Shown here one piece after another: positions 38,731 to 47,346 of a stretch of DNA of 64,000 bases. The notes under the pieces were generated by a model. It was not told the DNA's origin and made no database searches. It was given only the letters and a program-made list of their open reading frames with translations. Source of the DNA: Spongiactinospora sp. TRM90649 (lineage in GTDB: Bacteria > Actinomycetota > Actinomycetes > Streptosporangiales > Streptosporangiaceae); contig NZ_JARLTC010000011.1 of the NCBI RefSeq assembly GCF_029382225.1, forward strand, positions 124,001-188,000. The letters are read 5' to 3'. The translations under genes and the position numbers were made by a program. Numbering within the stretch: the first letter of the stretch is position 1; each line of letters starts with the position of its first letter.

Positions 38731-39672
38731 ATGCGGCGGGTGGGTTCGACTGTGATGACGGTGGTGGTGGCCGGGGGGCTTGGGGGTTGTGCTGCGGGGC
38801 GGACGTCTGTGATTGAGCCTGTGCCTACGGCTGTTGTGAGTTCTTCGGCTCCGCCGGATCGGCGGGATGCCGTGCGGGGGGAGATCCGGGCTCTGGAGGC
38901 TGCGTTCAAGGGGCGGATCGGGGCGTATGCGGTCGATACAGGGACGGGGCGGGTGGTGGGGAATCGGGGGGATGAGCGGTTTCCGCTGGCGTCCACGTTC
39001 AAGGCGGTGGTCGCGGCGGCCGTCCTGCAGAAGGCGCGGACCACGACCCCCGGGCTGATGAAGCGGGTCGTGCGGTGGAAGGCGGACGAGGTTTTGCCGT
39101 ATTCGCCGGTCACGGAGAAGCATGTCGGCGATGGGATGACAGTTGCCGGGTTGTGCGAGGCGGCTGTGACGCAGAGCGACAACACGGCGGGGAACCTGCT
39201 GCTGAAGGAGGCCGGGGGGCCGGCCGGGCTGACGCGGTTCTTCCGGTCGTTGGGGGATCGTGCCAGCCGGATGGACCGGTGGGAGCCCGAGATGAACCGG
39301 TGGGCTCCGGGGGAGAAGCGCGACACCACCACGCCCGCGTCCATGGCGCGGGACTTTCAGCGGCTTACGACCGGAGATGCGCTTCATGCGAAGGACCGCG
39401 ATCGGTTGAACGCCTGGCTGGTCGCCAACAAGACCGGTGACCGCCGGATTCGGGGTGGGTTGCCCAAGAGTTGGCGGGTGGGGGACAAGACTGGGACGGG
39501 TGGTACGTACGGCTCGGCCAATGATGTGGCGGTCGTGTGGCCGGTGAAAGACGCTCCTCCCGTGGTGATGGCGATTTATACGAATCGGCGGGCGGCGGAC
39601 GGTGACGTGGACGAGAAGGTGCTCGCCGAGACCGCCGCCATCCTGGCCAGGGGGCTTGGCCGTCTCAACTGA
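38731..39672 (+). CDS. class A beta-lactamase (lipoprotein)
   Basis: A 313-aa secreted serine beta-lactamase. The signal peptide ends in a lipobox-like LGGC (Cys20). All class A motifs are present: STFK (Ser88, Lys91), SDN (149-151), EPEMN (Glu185, equivalent to E166) and KTGTG near the C terminus. It hydrolyses beta-lactams outside the membrane. ATG 38731 is chosen because GAGGGGGAGGGG precedes it and it opens a signal peptide. The gene uses far more T- and G-ending codons than its neighbours, suggesting acquisition or different mutational history. Its stop overlaps the convergent ABC gene by 8 bp. Confidence 0.93.
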   Translation: MRRVGSTVMTVVVAGGLGGCAAGRTSVIEPVPTAVVSSSAPPDRRDAVRGEIRALEAAFKGRIGAYAVDTGTGRVVGNRGDERFPLASTFKAVVAAAVLQKARTTTPGLMKRVVRWKADEVLPYSPVTEKHVGDGMTVAGLCEAAVTQSDNTAGNLLLKEAGGPAGLTRFFRSLGDRASRMDRWEPEMNRWAPGEKRDTTTPASMARDFQRLTTGDALHAKDRDRLNAWLVANKTGDRRIRGGLPKSWRVGDKTGTGGTYGSANDVAVVWPVKDAPPVVMAIYTNRRAADGDVDEKVLAETAAILARGLGRLN

Positions 39673-41632
39673 GCTGGGCGGCGCGGAGGGTGGCGTACCG
39701 GCCGTCGGGGGTGGACAGGAGTTCGGTGTGGGTGCCCTGTTCGACGACCCGGCCGTGTTCCATCACCAGGATGAGATCGGCGTCGCGGATCGTGGACAGG
39801 CGGTGGGCGATGACGAAACTCGTACGGCCGCGCCGAAGCGACGTCATCGCGCGTTGCAGCAGCATCTCGGTGCGGGTGTCCAGTGAGCTGGTCGCCTCGT
39901 CCAGGATGAGGATCTGCGGGTCGGCGAGCAGGGCCCTGGCGACGGTGACGAGCTGCTTCTCGCCCGCGCTCAGGTTGCCGCCCTCGTCGTCGATGAGCGT
40001 GTCGTAGCCGTCCGGCAGGGTCGCCACGAAGCTGTCGAGCCCGACGGCGGCGGACGCTTCGACGATCTGCGCACGCGACGCGTCCGGCCTGCCGTACGCG
40101 ATGTTGTCGGCGATGGTCCCGGCGAAGAGCCAGGTGTCCTGCAGCACCATGCCGATCCGGCCGCGTACCTCGCCGCGCGGCATACCGGCCACGTCCACCC
40201 CGTCGAGGGTGATGCGGCCGCCGGTCGGCTCGTAGAAGCGCATGATCAGGTTGACCAGCGTGGTCTTGCCCGCGCCGGTCGGGCCGACGATCGCGACGGT
40301 ACGGCCGGGCTCGGCGACCAGGGACAGGTTCTCGATCAGTGGCGCATCGGGGACGTACCGGAACGAGACGTCCTCGAAGGCGACCTTGCCGGCGACCGCA
40401 CCAACAGTGTCCCGCCGGGGGGAGACGGGCTCCTCGGGCTCGTCCAGCAGGTCGAAGACGCGGCCCGCCGAGGCCAGCACGGACTGCACCAGCGTGGACG
40501 CCGACGCCGCCTGGTTGACCGGCTGGCCGAACTGCATGCAGTACTGCAGGAACGCCTGGATCTCGCCGATGGACAGCGCGCCCGACGCCACCCGAAGGCC
40601 GCCGATCACCGCGACGAGAATGAAGTTGAGGCTGGTCAGCAGCATCATCGCGGGGCCGATCAGGCCGGAGACGAACTGGGCGGTGAAGCCGGCCCCGCGC
40701 ATTTCGCGGTTGTGGTGGGCGAAGGACGCTTCGGCGGTGTCCTGCCGTCCGAAGGCGGTGACCAGGGCGTGGCCGGTGTAGATCTCCTCGATGTGGGCGT
40801 TGAGGCGCCCGGTGGCCGCCGCCTGGGCGGCGAACCTGGACCGCGCGCGGGCAGCGATGACGCGGGCCAGCAGGACGGTGGACGGCACGACGACCAGCGA
40901 CACCAGCGCCAGCAGCGGCGAGATCAGCACCATCATGGCGAGGACCCCGACAAAGGTGAATATGGCCTGCGCGATCACACTGAGGACGTGCTGGAGGGTC
41001 TGGGCGATGTTGTCCACGTCGTTGGTGACCCGGGAGAGCACCTCCCCCCGCGGGGTGCGGTCGAAGTACGCCAGCGGCAGCCGGGCCAGTTTGTCCTGGA
41101 CGCGTTCGCGTAGCCGGTGGACGAGCCGCTGGACCACGGTGACGGTGAGGCGCTGCTGCACGGCGGACGCGCCGAACGCGGCCAGGTAGCAGGCCCCGGC
41201 GGCCAGCAGGATCCCGGTCAGGGCGGCGAAGTCCACGTTCCCGGGGAAGCCGACGATCAGGTCGGTGGCCGCGCCGAGCAGGCGCGGAACGGCGACGGTC
41301 AGCGCCACTCCGACGGCGGCGGCGAGGACGGCGACGGCGGCGGTCGGCAGTTCCGGCCGCGCCGCGCGGAGCAACCGCCTCCCCGGCCGGTCGCCCGCGG
41401 TGATCCTGTCATCCGCGGTGGCCCCGTCGTCCGGAGTGGTTCCGTCGTCCGGAGTGGGCGGCCCGGCGTGGTCTCGCGGAGGCGTCACGGCGCGGGATCG
41501 GGTCCGAGGGCCGCGACCGGCGTCGCGCCCAGGGCCGGCACGGTCAGGCCCGACGTTGGGGCCGGTGGTAGGGGCGGTGCCAGGGGTGTCCGGAGGGTTG
41601 GCGCCGTCTGTGAAAGGCCGGGTGCCGGTCAT
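39665..41632 (-). CDS. ABC exporter half-transporter (catalytic-site subunit)
   Basis: A 655-aa type IV ABC exporter subunit: a disordered N-terminal tail of about 80 residues, six membrane helices (about 90-380), then a nucleotide-binding domain. Walker A is GPTGAGKTT, the signature is the divergent LSAGEKQ, Walker B is ILILDEATSSLD with catalytic Glu, and the H-loop is in IAHRLSTI. The start overlaps the partner gene's stop by 4 bp. Together they form a heterodimer of the TM287/288 or LmrCD type; multidrug or lipid export is likely but unproven. Confidence 0.92.
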   Translation of the reverse strand: MTGTRPFTDGANPPDTPGTAPTTGPNVGPDRAGPGRDAGRGPRTRSRAVTPPRDHAGPPTPDDGTTPDDGATADDRITAGDRPGRRLLRAARPELPTAAVAVLAAAVGVALTVAVPRLLGAATDLIVGFPGNVDFAALTGILLAAGACYLAAFGASAVQQRLTVTVVQRLVHRLRERVQDKLARLPLAYFDRTPRGEVLSRVTNDVDNIAQTLQHVLSVIAQAIFTFVGVLAMMVLISPLLALVSLVVVPSTVLLARVIAARARSRFAAQAAATGRLNAHIEEIYTGHALVTAFGRQDTAEASFAHHNREMRGAGFTAQFVSGLIGPAMMLLTSLNFILVAVIGGLRVASGALSIGEIQAFLQYCMQFGQPVNQAASASTLVQSVLASAGRVFDLLDEPEEPVSPRRDTVGAVAGKVAFEDVSFRYVPDAPLIENLSLVAEPGRTVAIVGPTGAGKTTLVNLIMRFYEPTGGRITLDGVDVAGMPRGEVRGRIGMVLQDTWLFAGTIADNIAYGRPDASRAQIVEASAAVGLDSFVATLPDGYDTLIDDEGGNLSAGEKQLVTVARALLADPQILILDEATSSLDTRTEMLLQRAMTSLRRGRTSFVIAHRLSTIRDADLILVMEHGRVVEQGTHTELLSTPDGRYATLRAAQLS

Positions 41633-43374
41633 GCCGCCTCCTCCTCGGTGAGCTGGGAGAGGACGATCTCCCGGTAGGTCGGGCTGGTACGCATCAGTTC
41701 CTCGTGGGTGCCGGTGCCCGCGACGCGTCCCCGGTCCAGCACGACGATCCGATCGGCACGCCGTACCGTGGCCACCCGGTGGGCGACGATCAGGACCGTC
41801 GCGTTCCGGGTACGCCGGGCCAGGGCGTCGCGCAGGGCGCGTTCGGTGAGCAGGTCGAGGGCGGAGAACGCGTCGTCGAACAGGTAGATGAGCGGGCGGG
41901 ACACCAGGAGCCGGGCGATGGCCAGGCGCTGGCGCTGCCCGCCGGACAGGTCGGTGCCGCCCTGCCCGATCCGGCCGGTGAGCCCGTCCGGCAGCGCCTC
42001 GACGAAGTCGCGGGCCTGCGCGGCGTCCAGGGCGTCCCACAGCTCGTCGTCGGTGGCGTCGGGCCTGCCGTACCGGAGGTTGGACGCCACGGTCCCGGTG
42101 AACAGGTGGGCGCGCTGCGGGGCGACGCCCACGGCCCGCACGAGCGCGTCCGGGGCAAGGTCGCGCACGTCGGAGCCGTCGATGAGCACCGCGCCCGCCG
42201 TGGGCTCGGTCAGCCGGGGGATCAGGTTGAGCAGCGAGGTCTTGCCCGCGCCGGTGGAGCCGACGATCGCCACGGTCTCGCCGGGGCGGGCGATGAGGTT
42301 CACGCCGTCGAGCACGGGGCGTTCCGCCCCGGGGTAGGTGAAGGACACGTCGCGGATCTCAAGGTGCCCTCGGACGGGTGGGCTGGTCACCGAGACCGGC
42401 CCGGTGGTACGCCCGGGGGTGTCGAGGATCTCGGTGATGCGCCCGGCGCTCACCCCGGCGCGCGGGGCCATCATGACGGTGAACGTGGCCAGCAGCGCGG
42501 CGCCCAGGATGAGCGCCAGGCAGTTGAGGAACGCGAGGAGGGTTCCGGGGGTGGCCGACCCGTCGTCGATGAGGTACGCCCCGGCCGCGACGGCGGAGAC
42601 GGTGGCCAGGTTGGGGACCAGCATCCCGGCGGGGAACATGATCGACGTGAGTCGGGAGGTGCGCGTGGCCGCCGCAGTCAGGTCGTCGTTGGCGCGGGCG
42701 AACCGGTCGCGCTCGGCGTCCTCCCGGACGAAGGCTCGGACCACCCGCATGCCCATGATCTGCTCGCGCAGCAGGCGGTTGACGGTGTCCAGGCGCCCTT
42801 GCATGGCCCGGAACGGCGGGCCCAGGCGGTAGACGAGCACGCCCAGCACGGCGAGCATCACGGGCAGCGCCACCAGCACCAGCGCCGACAGCCGCAGGTC
42901 CAGGCCGACCGCCACGACGATGCCGCCCACGAACGCCATGGGTGTGGTCGCCAGGCTGGTGAGCGTCAGGTAGAGGAGCGTCTGCACCTGCTGGACGTCG
43001 TTGGTGGTCCGGGTGAGCAGCGAGGGCGCGCCGAAGCGCGCGACCTCCTTGACCGGGAAGGCGAGGGCGTGGCCGTACACGGCGGCCCGCAGATCGTGGC
43101 CGACGTGGACGGCCGTGCGCGCGGCCAGGTATCCGGCGGCGACGGCGCAGCCGAGGTGCACCGCCGTGGCGGCCAGCATCGCGCCGCCGGTGCGGAGGAT
43201 GGCCGCGGTGTCTCCGGAGAGCACACCGTCGTCGATGAGACGTGCGTTGAGGGCGGGCAGGGACAGTGACGCGACGGCCCCGGCCAGTTGCAGCACCAGG
43301 ATCAGGGCGATGGAGCGCCGGTAGGGGCGGGCGTGGTCGCGCAGCAGGCGGATCAGCACGGCGACCACCCCCAT
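41629..43374 (-). CDS. ABC exporter half-transporter (degenerate-site subunit)
   Basis: A 581-aa partner of the downstream exporter subunit. Six membrane helices precede a nucleotide-binding domain with Walker A GSTGAGKTS and the canonical signature LSGGQRQR. Walker B reads YLFDDAFSALD, in which the catalytic Glu is replaced by Asp. In heterodimeric exporters this marks the degenerate ATP site formed with the partner's altered signature. It is the first gene of the two-gene operon. Confidence 0.92.
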   Translation of the reverse strand: MGVVAVLIRLLRDHARPYRRSIALILVLQLAGAVASLSLPALNARLIDDGVLSGDTAAILRTGGAMLAATAVHLGCAVAAGYLAARTAVHVGHDLRAAVYGHALAFPVKEVARFGAPSLLTRTTNDVQQVQTLLYLTLTSLATTPMAFVGGIVVAVGLDLRLSALVLVALPVMLAVLGVLVYRLGPPFRAMQGRLDTVNRLLREQIMGMRVVRAFVREDAERDRFARANDDLTAAATRTSRLTSIMFPAGMLVPNLATVSAVAAGAYLIDDGSATPGTLLAFLNCLALILGAALLATFTVMMAPRAGVSAGRITEILDTPGRTTGPVSVTSPPVRGHLEIRDVSFTYPGAERPVLDGVNLIARPGETVAIVGSTGAGKTSLLNLIPRLTEPTAGAVLIDGSDVRDLAPDALVRAVGVAPQRAHLFTGTVASNLRYGRPDATDDELWDALDAAQARDFVEALPDGLTGRIGQGGTDLSGGQRQRLAIARLLVSRPLIYLFDDAFSALDLLTERALRDALARRTRNATVLIVAHRVATVRRADRIVVLDRGRVAGTGTHEELMRTSPTYREIVLSQLTEEEAA

Positions 43375-43398
43375 CCCCCCGGTCGGCGGTCGTCACGT

Positions 43399-43521
43399 GA
43401 GGGGTTCCGGACCCGGCGGAGGGACGGCACGGCGGGGCGCGGGCGCCTTCTGGGGCGGTGGCCGTTAGGCGAGGGGTTCTCGATCCGGCGGAAGGGCGGC
43501 ACGGCGGGGCGTGGGCGTCCT
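43399..43521. repeat. two imperfect 72-bp-period repeats copying the reductase gene end
   Basis: Copies begin at 43399 and 43471 and match at about 42 of the first 50 bases. Read leftward, each also resembles the last codons and stop region of the FMN reductase gene (about 43598-43635), as if the 3' end had been duplicated twice downstream. The remainder of 43375-43603 shows no gene. Confidence 0.6.
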
Positions 43522-43603
43522 TCCGCCAAGCCCCTTCCGCGCGGGAACGACCGGGTGTTTCGTAGGCCGATGCTCATCAGCCGGAGCGGGGGCATGGGGT
43601 GTC

Positions 43604-44191
43604 TCATCCGGCGTAGGGACGGGCGGCCCGGGCGTCGCGCAGGGCGAGGCCCCACCAGACGAGCCGGTCGAGCATGATCTTGGCCGCCGCGTTGCAGCCC
43701 TCCGGTTCCGTCGGGAACGTCCCGTCGGGGCCGAAGCGGGACCCGATCTTGTCGATCGCCACGTAGTCCCGGATGGCGGGTGCGTGCAGTTCGGCGAAGA
43801 CCGTCCGCAACTGCTCGGTGGCGCGCACCCCGCCGGAGATCCCGCCGTAGGAGACGAACGAGACCGGCTTGGCCTGCCACTCCCAGTTGAAGGAGTCGAT
43901 CGCGATCTTCAGCGCCGCCGGGTAGCCGCGGTTGTACTCGGGGACCACGACGACGAACGCGTCCGCCGCCGCGATCCGTGGACTCAGGACCGCGACCTGT
44001 GTGGGCTTCTCGCCGCCGAAGTGGCCCGGCAGCCCGTCCGGGAGGTCGGCCTCCAGCAGGTCGATGACGTCGATCTCGATGTCCTCGCGGGTGGCGGCCT
44101 GTTCGACGAACCAGCGGGTGACGAGGGGGGCGATCCGCCCTTCGCGCACGCTGCCGATGATCACTGCCGTCTTGAGCGGGGCCGGTGACAT
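43604..44191 (-). CDS. NAD(P)H-dependent FMN reductase
   Basis: A 195-aa flavodoxin-fold reductase. The FMN phosphate loop is GSVREGRIAP near the N terminus; VVVPEYNRGYPAALK and SYGGISGGVRA are the family's isoalloxazine-contacting segments. It reduces FMN, quinones or azo compounds with NAD(P)H. The ATG at 44191 has GGAGG 8 nt upstream. It is divergent from a TetR regulator with an operator array between them, so it is probably that regulator's target. Confidence 0.93.
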   Translation of the reverse strand: MSPAPLKTAVIIGSVREGRIAPLVTRWFVEQAATREDIEIDVIDLLEADLPDGLPGHFGGEKPTQVAVLSPRIAAADAFVVVVPEYNRGYPAALKIAIDSFNWEWQAKPVSFVSYGGISGGVRATEQLRTVFAELHAPAIRDYVAIDKIGSRFGPDGTFPTEPEGCNAAAKIMLDRLVWWGLALRDARAARPYAG

Positions 44192-44212
44192 TCTGCATAC
44201 CTCCATGGGTGC

Positions 44213-44283
44213 GTACGGCGTACTCGCATTCAGATACAGCGTACGCACATGAGCGTACGGCGTACAAGTCGAGTACGATGTAC
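44213..44283. promoter_or_regulatory. array of four GTACnnnGTAC dyads between reductase and tetR
   Basis: The sites are GTACGGCGTAC (44213-44223), ATACAGCGTAC (44234-44244, one mismatch), GTACGGCGTAC (44255-44265) and GTACGATGTAC (44273-44283). Starts are 21, 21 and 18 bp apart, close to two helical turns, so bound dimers would line up on one DNA face. This is a likely autoregulatory TetR operator. Confidence 0.75.
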
Positions 44284-44303
44284 GCAAGCGAAGGGAAGTG
44301 CGC

Positions 44304-45038
44304 ATGGCGGAATCCGAAGACCGGGAGTCGATCTGGCAGCGGATCGAGCGGCCCAAGCAGGCGCCGCGGGTGTCGCTCACCCACGACCAGATCGCCGAGG
44401 CAGCCGTCGAGATCGCCGACGCCGATGGGATCGACGCGGTCTCCATGCGCCGCCTGGCCGACCGGCTCGGGGTCGCGACGATGGGCCTCTATCGCTACGT
44501 GCGCGGCAAGAACGACATCATCGAACTGATGGTGGACGCCGTCTATCGCGCCGACTCCGACACCGCGGCCGATACCGCGACCGACGTTGAGTCCCAAGGT
44601 GAATGGCGGGCCGTGCTGCGGCGCGCCGCGTACGGCCAGCGGGCGCTCTTCGCGCGCCATCCGTGGCTGATCCAGACGGGCGCGCCGTTGACGCCGAGCA
44701 TGGTGTCGCGCAGCGACCGGCTGCTGGCCGCGCTGGACGGCATGGAGCTCGACGAGGACACCAAGATGGCCCTGGTGAGCGCGATGACCTCGTTCGTGCA
44801 CGGCACGGCCGCCGCTCTCGCCGAGCGAGACGCCTTGCTCGCGCGCGAGGACGTCGCGGGAATGAACGAGCTGCGCGCCGCCTACTCCTCGCGTATGACG
44901 TGGCTGCTGGACTCCGGCCGCTATCCCGCTTTCGCGCGCTATATCAGGGCTGGCACCCGCAAAGACGACACCGACTGGCAGTTCGAGGTGGGCCTCGAAT
45001 GCCTCCTGGAGGGCATCGCCCGGCGCTACGGGATCTAA
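44304..45038 (+). CDS. TetR/AcrR family transcriptional regulator
   Basis: A 244-aa repressor. The N-terminal helix-turn-helix lies at about 30-75 (SLTHDQIAEAAVEIAD, then RLADRLGVATMGLYRYV); the C-terminal helical domain senses an unknown ligand. ATG 44304 is preferred over GTG 44298 because AGGGA lies 7 nt before it. It is divergent from the FMN reductase gene and probably represses both genes through the dyads between them. Confidence 0.93.
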   Translation: MAESEDRESIWQRIERPKQAPRVSLTHDQIAEAAVEIADADGIDAVSMRRLADRLGVATMGLYRYVRGKNDIIELMVDAVYRADSDTAADTATDVESQGEWRAVLRRAAYGQRALFARHPWLIQTGAPLTPSMVSRSDRLLAALDGMELDEDTKMALVSAMTSFVHGTAAALAERDALLAREDVAGMNELRAAYSSRMTWLLDSGRYPAFARYIRAGTRKDDTDWQFEVGLECLLEGIARRYGI

Positions 45039-45120
45039 CGGGAAAGCAACGCTAACAACACTGCTTCCGGGTAGTTGCTATACGTAACTATTACTAAACC
45101 TTGACCTGGGAGCAGTGTTG

Positions 45121-45816
45121 ATGAACCGGAGAAACCGGAAGATCGCCGCATTGGCGCTGGTGGCGGGAATGCTCGCGGGGTGTGGCGGTCTGGAGGCGCA
45201 GATCGGTTCCTCCGACGACCGGGGTGGCGGCGGCGGTGGTGGCGGGGGCGGCAAGGTAGACGTGCGCGCGGCACGGACCGGCTTGGACCAGCTCGACGTC
45301 AAGGGCCGTGCGCCGATGACCGGTTACGACCGGGATCGGTTCGGCCCGGCCTGGGCCGACGTCGATCACAACGGTTGCGACACCAGGAACGACATCCTCA
45401 AGCGCGATTTGAAGAACGAGACCTTCAAGAAGGGCACCCACGACTGCATCGTGCTGACCGGCACCCTCGACGACCCCTACAGCGGCAAGAAGATCGAGTT
45501 CGAGCGCGGCACCCGCACCAGCATGGCGGTGCAGATCGACCATGTGGTGGCGCTGGGCGACGCCTGGCAGAAGGGCGCGGCCAAGTGGGCGGAGGCGAAG
45601 CGCAAGGAACTGGCCAACGACCCGCTGAACCTGATGGCCGTGGACGGCCCGCTGAACGGTCAGAAGCAGGCGAGCGACGCGGCGACGTGGTTGCCGCCGC
45701 GCCGTGCCTACCGGTGCGACTACGTGGCGCGTCAGATCGACGTGAAGGTGAAGTACGACCTGTGGGTCACCCAGGCGGAGAAGGAGGCCATGCGGAAGAT
45801 CCTCGCCGACTGCTGA
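45121..45816 (+). CDS. secreted HNH/DUF1524-type nuclease lipoprotein
   Basis: A 231-aa protein with a lipoprotein signal (LAGC, Cys21) and a Gly-rich spacer of ten residues. The nuclease domain (GmrSD C-terminal/DUF1524 HNH family) contains the core QIDHVVALGDAWQ, with NDPLNLMAVDGPLN and KQASDAATWLPP supplying the remaining His/Asn-type residues. Cys in NGCDTRND, HDCIVLTG and YRCDYVA may form disulfides. GGGAG lies 8 nt upstream of the ATG. It probably cuts DNA outside the cell or at the envelope. Its 3' end lies against an antisense PepSY gene. Confidence 0.9.
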   Translation: MNRRNRKIAALALVAGMLAGCGGLEAQIGSSDDRGGGGGGGGGGKVDVRAARTGLDQLDVKGRAPMTGYDRDRFGPAWADVDHNGCDTRNDILKRDLKNETFKKGTHDCIVLTGTLDDPYSGKKIEFERGTRTSMAVQIDHVVALGDAWQKGAAKWAEAKRKELANDPLNLMAVDGPLNGQKQASDAATWLPPRRAYRCDYVARQIDVKVKYDLWVTQAEKEAMRKILADC

Positions 45817-45819
45817 CGC

Positions 45820-46248
45820 GAACCGTCGGTCGTCGTAATCGCGCTCGAACTTGATGATCTTGCCGGTCTTGAGCCAGACGTAGACCTCGTACTCCCAGTT
45901 CCCCTTCTCCAGCTCGACCTCGGTCACCCGGGCCCGGGGCGCCCGCTTCTTGGCGATCTTCACCGCCTGACCGCAGGTGATCGAGGACGAGGCGATGGCA
46001 GGGGAGGTGGCAGGGGAGGTGGAGGGGGTGGGGGCGGTCTGGGCGGTGGCCGCGACGGCCACCCCACCGGCCAGTACGGCCACCACCCCGGACGCGTCGC
46101 GGTGCCGCCGCTCGCCCGACCGCCGCCGGGCCTCGTTGATCACGGCGGTCACCGCGCGCTCCGGGTCGTCCACACGGGCCCCGAGCCGCGCCGTCTCCTC
46201 GGGGGTCGCGCAGCCCGCGCCTCCGGCGGCCCCTCCGGAACGGCCCAC
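45820..46248 (-). CDS. PepSY-domain protein without a stop codon at its domain end
   Basis: The leftward frame encodes a basic N terminus, a hydrophobic helix (GVVAVLAGGVAVAAT), a Thr/Pro/Ser linker and a clear PepSY domain (CGQAVKIAKKRAPRARVTEVELE, shown here as its two halves QAVKIAKKRAP and ARVTEVELEKG, then YEVYVWLKTGKIIKFERDYDD). The frame does not stop after the domain but stays open antisense through the whole HNH gene to 45094, which would add about 240 unnatural residues. Either the stop was lost when the genes came together or translation really overruns. The GTG at 46248 is my preferred start; codons before it (46308-46249) include a rare TTA. Boundaries are uncertain. Confidence 0.5.
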
Positions 46249-46349
46249 ACGACAATAGCGGCCGTCCGATCCACACCGTTCGGAATGATTAAGCGAACCT
46301 AAATGCATTTGTCATGTCCTGTGACCTGAGTCCACTACCGTGATCCGCC

Positions 46350-47306
46350 ATGACCAAGAAGCAGGACGGAACGGCGGGCTCGGCGGCGAGAGGAGGGAGC
46401 CGGAGGCTGCTGAAGTGGTTCATCGCGGCGGTGGTCGCCGTCGTGGGCCTCGGGTTCGCGCTCTCCGGCTGCTCTCGCGTCAGCACCCAGCCCGACGAGG
46501 TGATCCTCCACTACGCGGGCGGCACGTTCGAGGCGATCGCCTTCGACCGCTGCATCAACCCGTCGAGCGGCGCCACGCTGCTCGGCCCGGGAGACACCGG
46601 CTACTCCTACCCGTTCGGGCAGCGGACCTTCGACTTCTCCGGCGCCGAGGGCGCCGAGTCCCGGCCCATCTCCATCGTCTCCAAGGACAACGTGGAGATG
46701 CAGGTCGCCGGGTCGGCCACGTTCACCCTGAACACCCACTGCGAGACGCTACGGCGCTTCCACGAGCGGATCGGCCTGAAGTTCGGCGCGTACGCCGACG
46801 GCGACGGCGATTCCTCCAGCGGGTGGACCAAGATGCTGAACTTCTACTTCAAGCAGCCGCTCGACCGGGCCATGGACGCCGCCTCGCAGGAGTTCGAGTG
46901 GCGCAAGCTGTTCAACGACCCGAACGTCAAGCAGCAGTGGGAACAGCGGGTCGGCCAGCTCGCCCGGCAGTTCATCAAGGAGACCGCGGGCGACGACTAC
47001 TTCTGCAGCCCCAACTACGGCGGCGTCGGCGAGTGCGGCGACGTCGTGCTGACCATCCAGAAGCCCGAGCCGCCGGAGTCGCTGGTGAACGCCCTGGCCG
47101 CCGAGCAGGCGGCGAAGGCGGAGAACGCCGCGCAGACCCAGCGCAACGCCAAGGTCCGCACCGAACTAGAGTCGATCAAGGACCTGGTGGGGGTGCTGGG
47201 CCCGCAGGGCGCGGTGCTGTGGAAGGCGATCCAGGACGGCAAGGTCGAGGTGATCCCCGTCCCGCAGGACGGCAACATCACCATCTCGCCGCGCAGGCGC
47301 GACTGA
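46350..47306 (+). CDS. SPFH/band 7-like membrane protein
   Basis: A 318-aa protein with a basic N terminus, one membrane helix (about 22-40) ending LSGC, which could be a lipobox, then a beta-rich band 7/SPFH-like region (FGQRTFDFSG, PISIVSKDNVEMQV) and a helical Ala/Glu-rich segment (ALAAEQAAKAENAAQ) typical of SPFH coiled coils. Family members form membrane microdomain scaffolds. It converges on DUF2277 with a shared hairpin. Confidence 0.75.
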   Translation: MTKKQDGTAGSAARGGSRRLLKWFIAAVVAVVGLGFALSGCSRVSTQPDEVILHYAGGTFEAIAFDRCINPSSGATLLGPGDTGYSYPFGQRTFDFSGAEGAESRPISIVSKDNVEMQVAGSATFTLNTHCETLRRFHERIGLKFGAYADGDGDSSSGWTKMLNFYFKQPLDRAMDAASQEFEWRKLFNDPNVKQQWEQRVGQLARQFIKETAGDDYFCSPNYGGVGECGDVVLTIQKPEPPESLVNALAAEQAAKAENAAQTQRNAKVRTELESIKDLVGVLGPQGAVLWKAIQDGKVEVIPVPQDGNITISPRRRD

Positions 47307-47346
47307 GAGGCCGTGGGGGGCGCTGGGGGGCGCCGAGCGGCCTCAG
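47303..47346. terminator. bidirectional hairpin spanning two convergent stops
   Basis: CTGAG-A-GGCCG pairs with CGGCCTCAG (one bulge), with an inner GGCGC/GCGCC stem. It contains the stop codons of the SPFH-like gene (right) and of DUF2277 (left). Confidence 0.55.

Noticed and set aside
38473-39387. A 303-codon leftward frame over the beta-lactamase gene
   Set aside because: It is antisense to a gene with all class A catalytic motifs and is full of His/Pro/Arg repeats typical of antisense frames.
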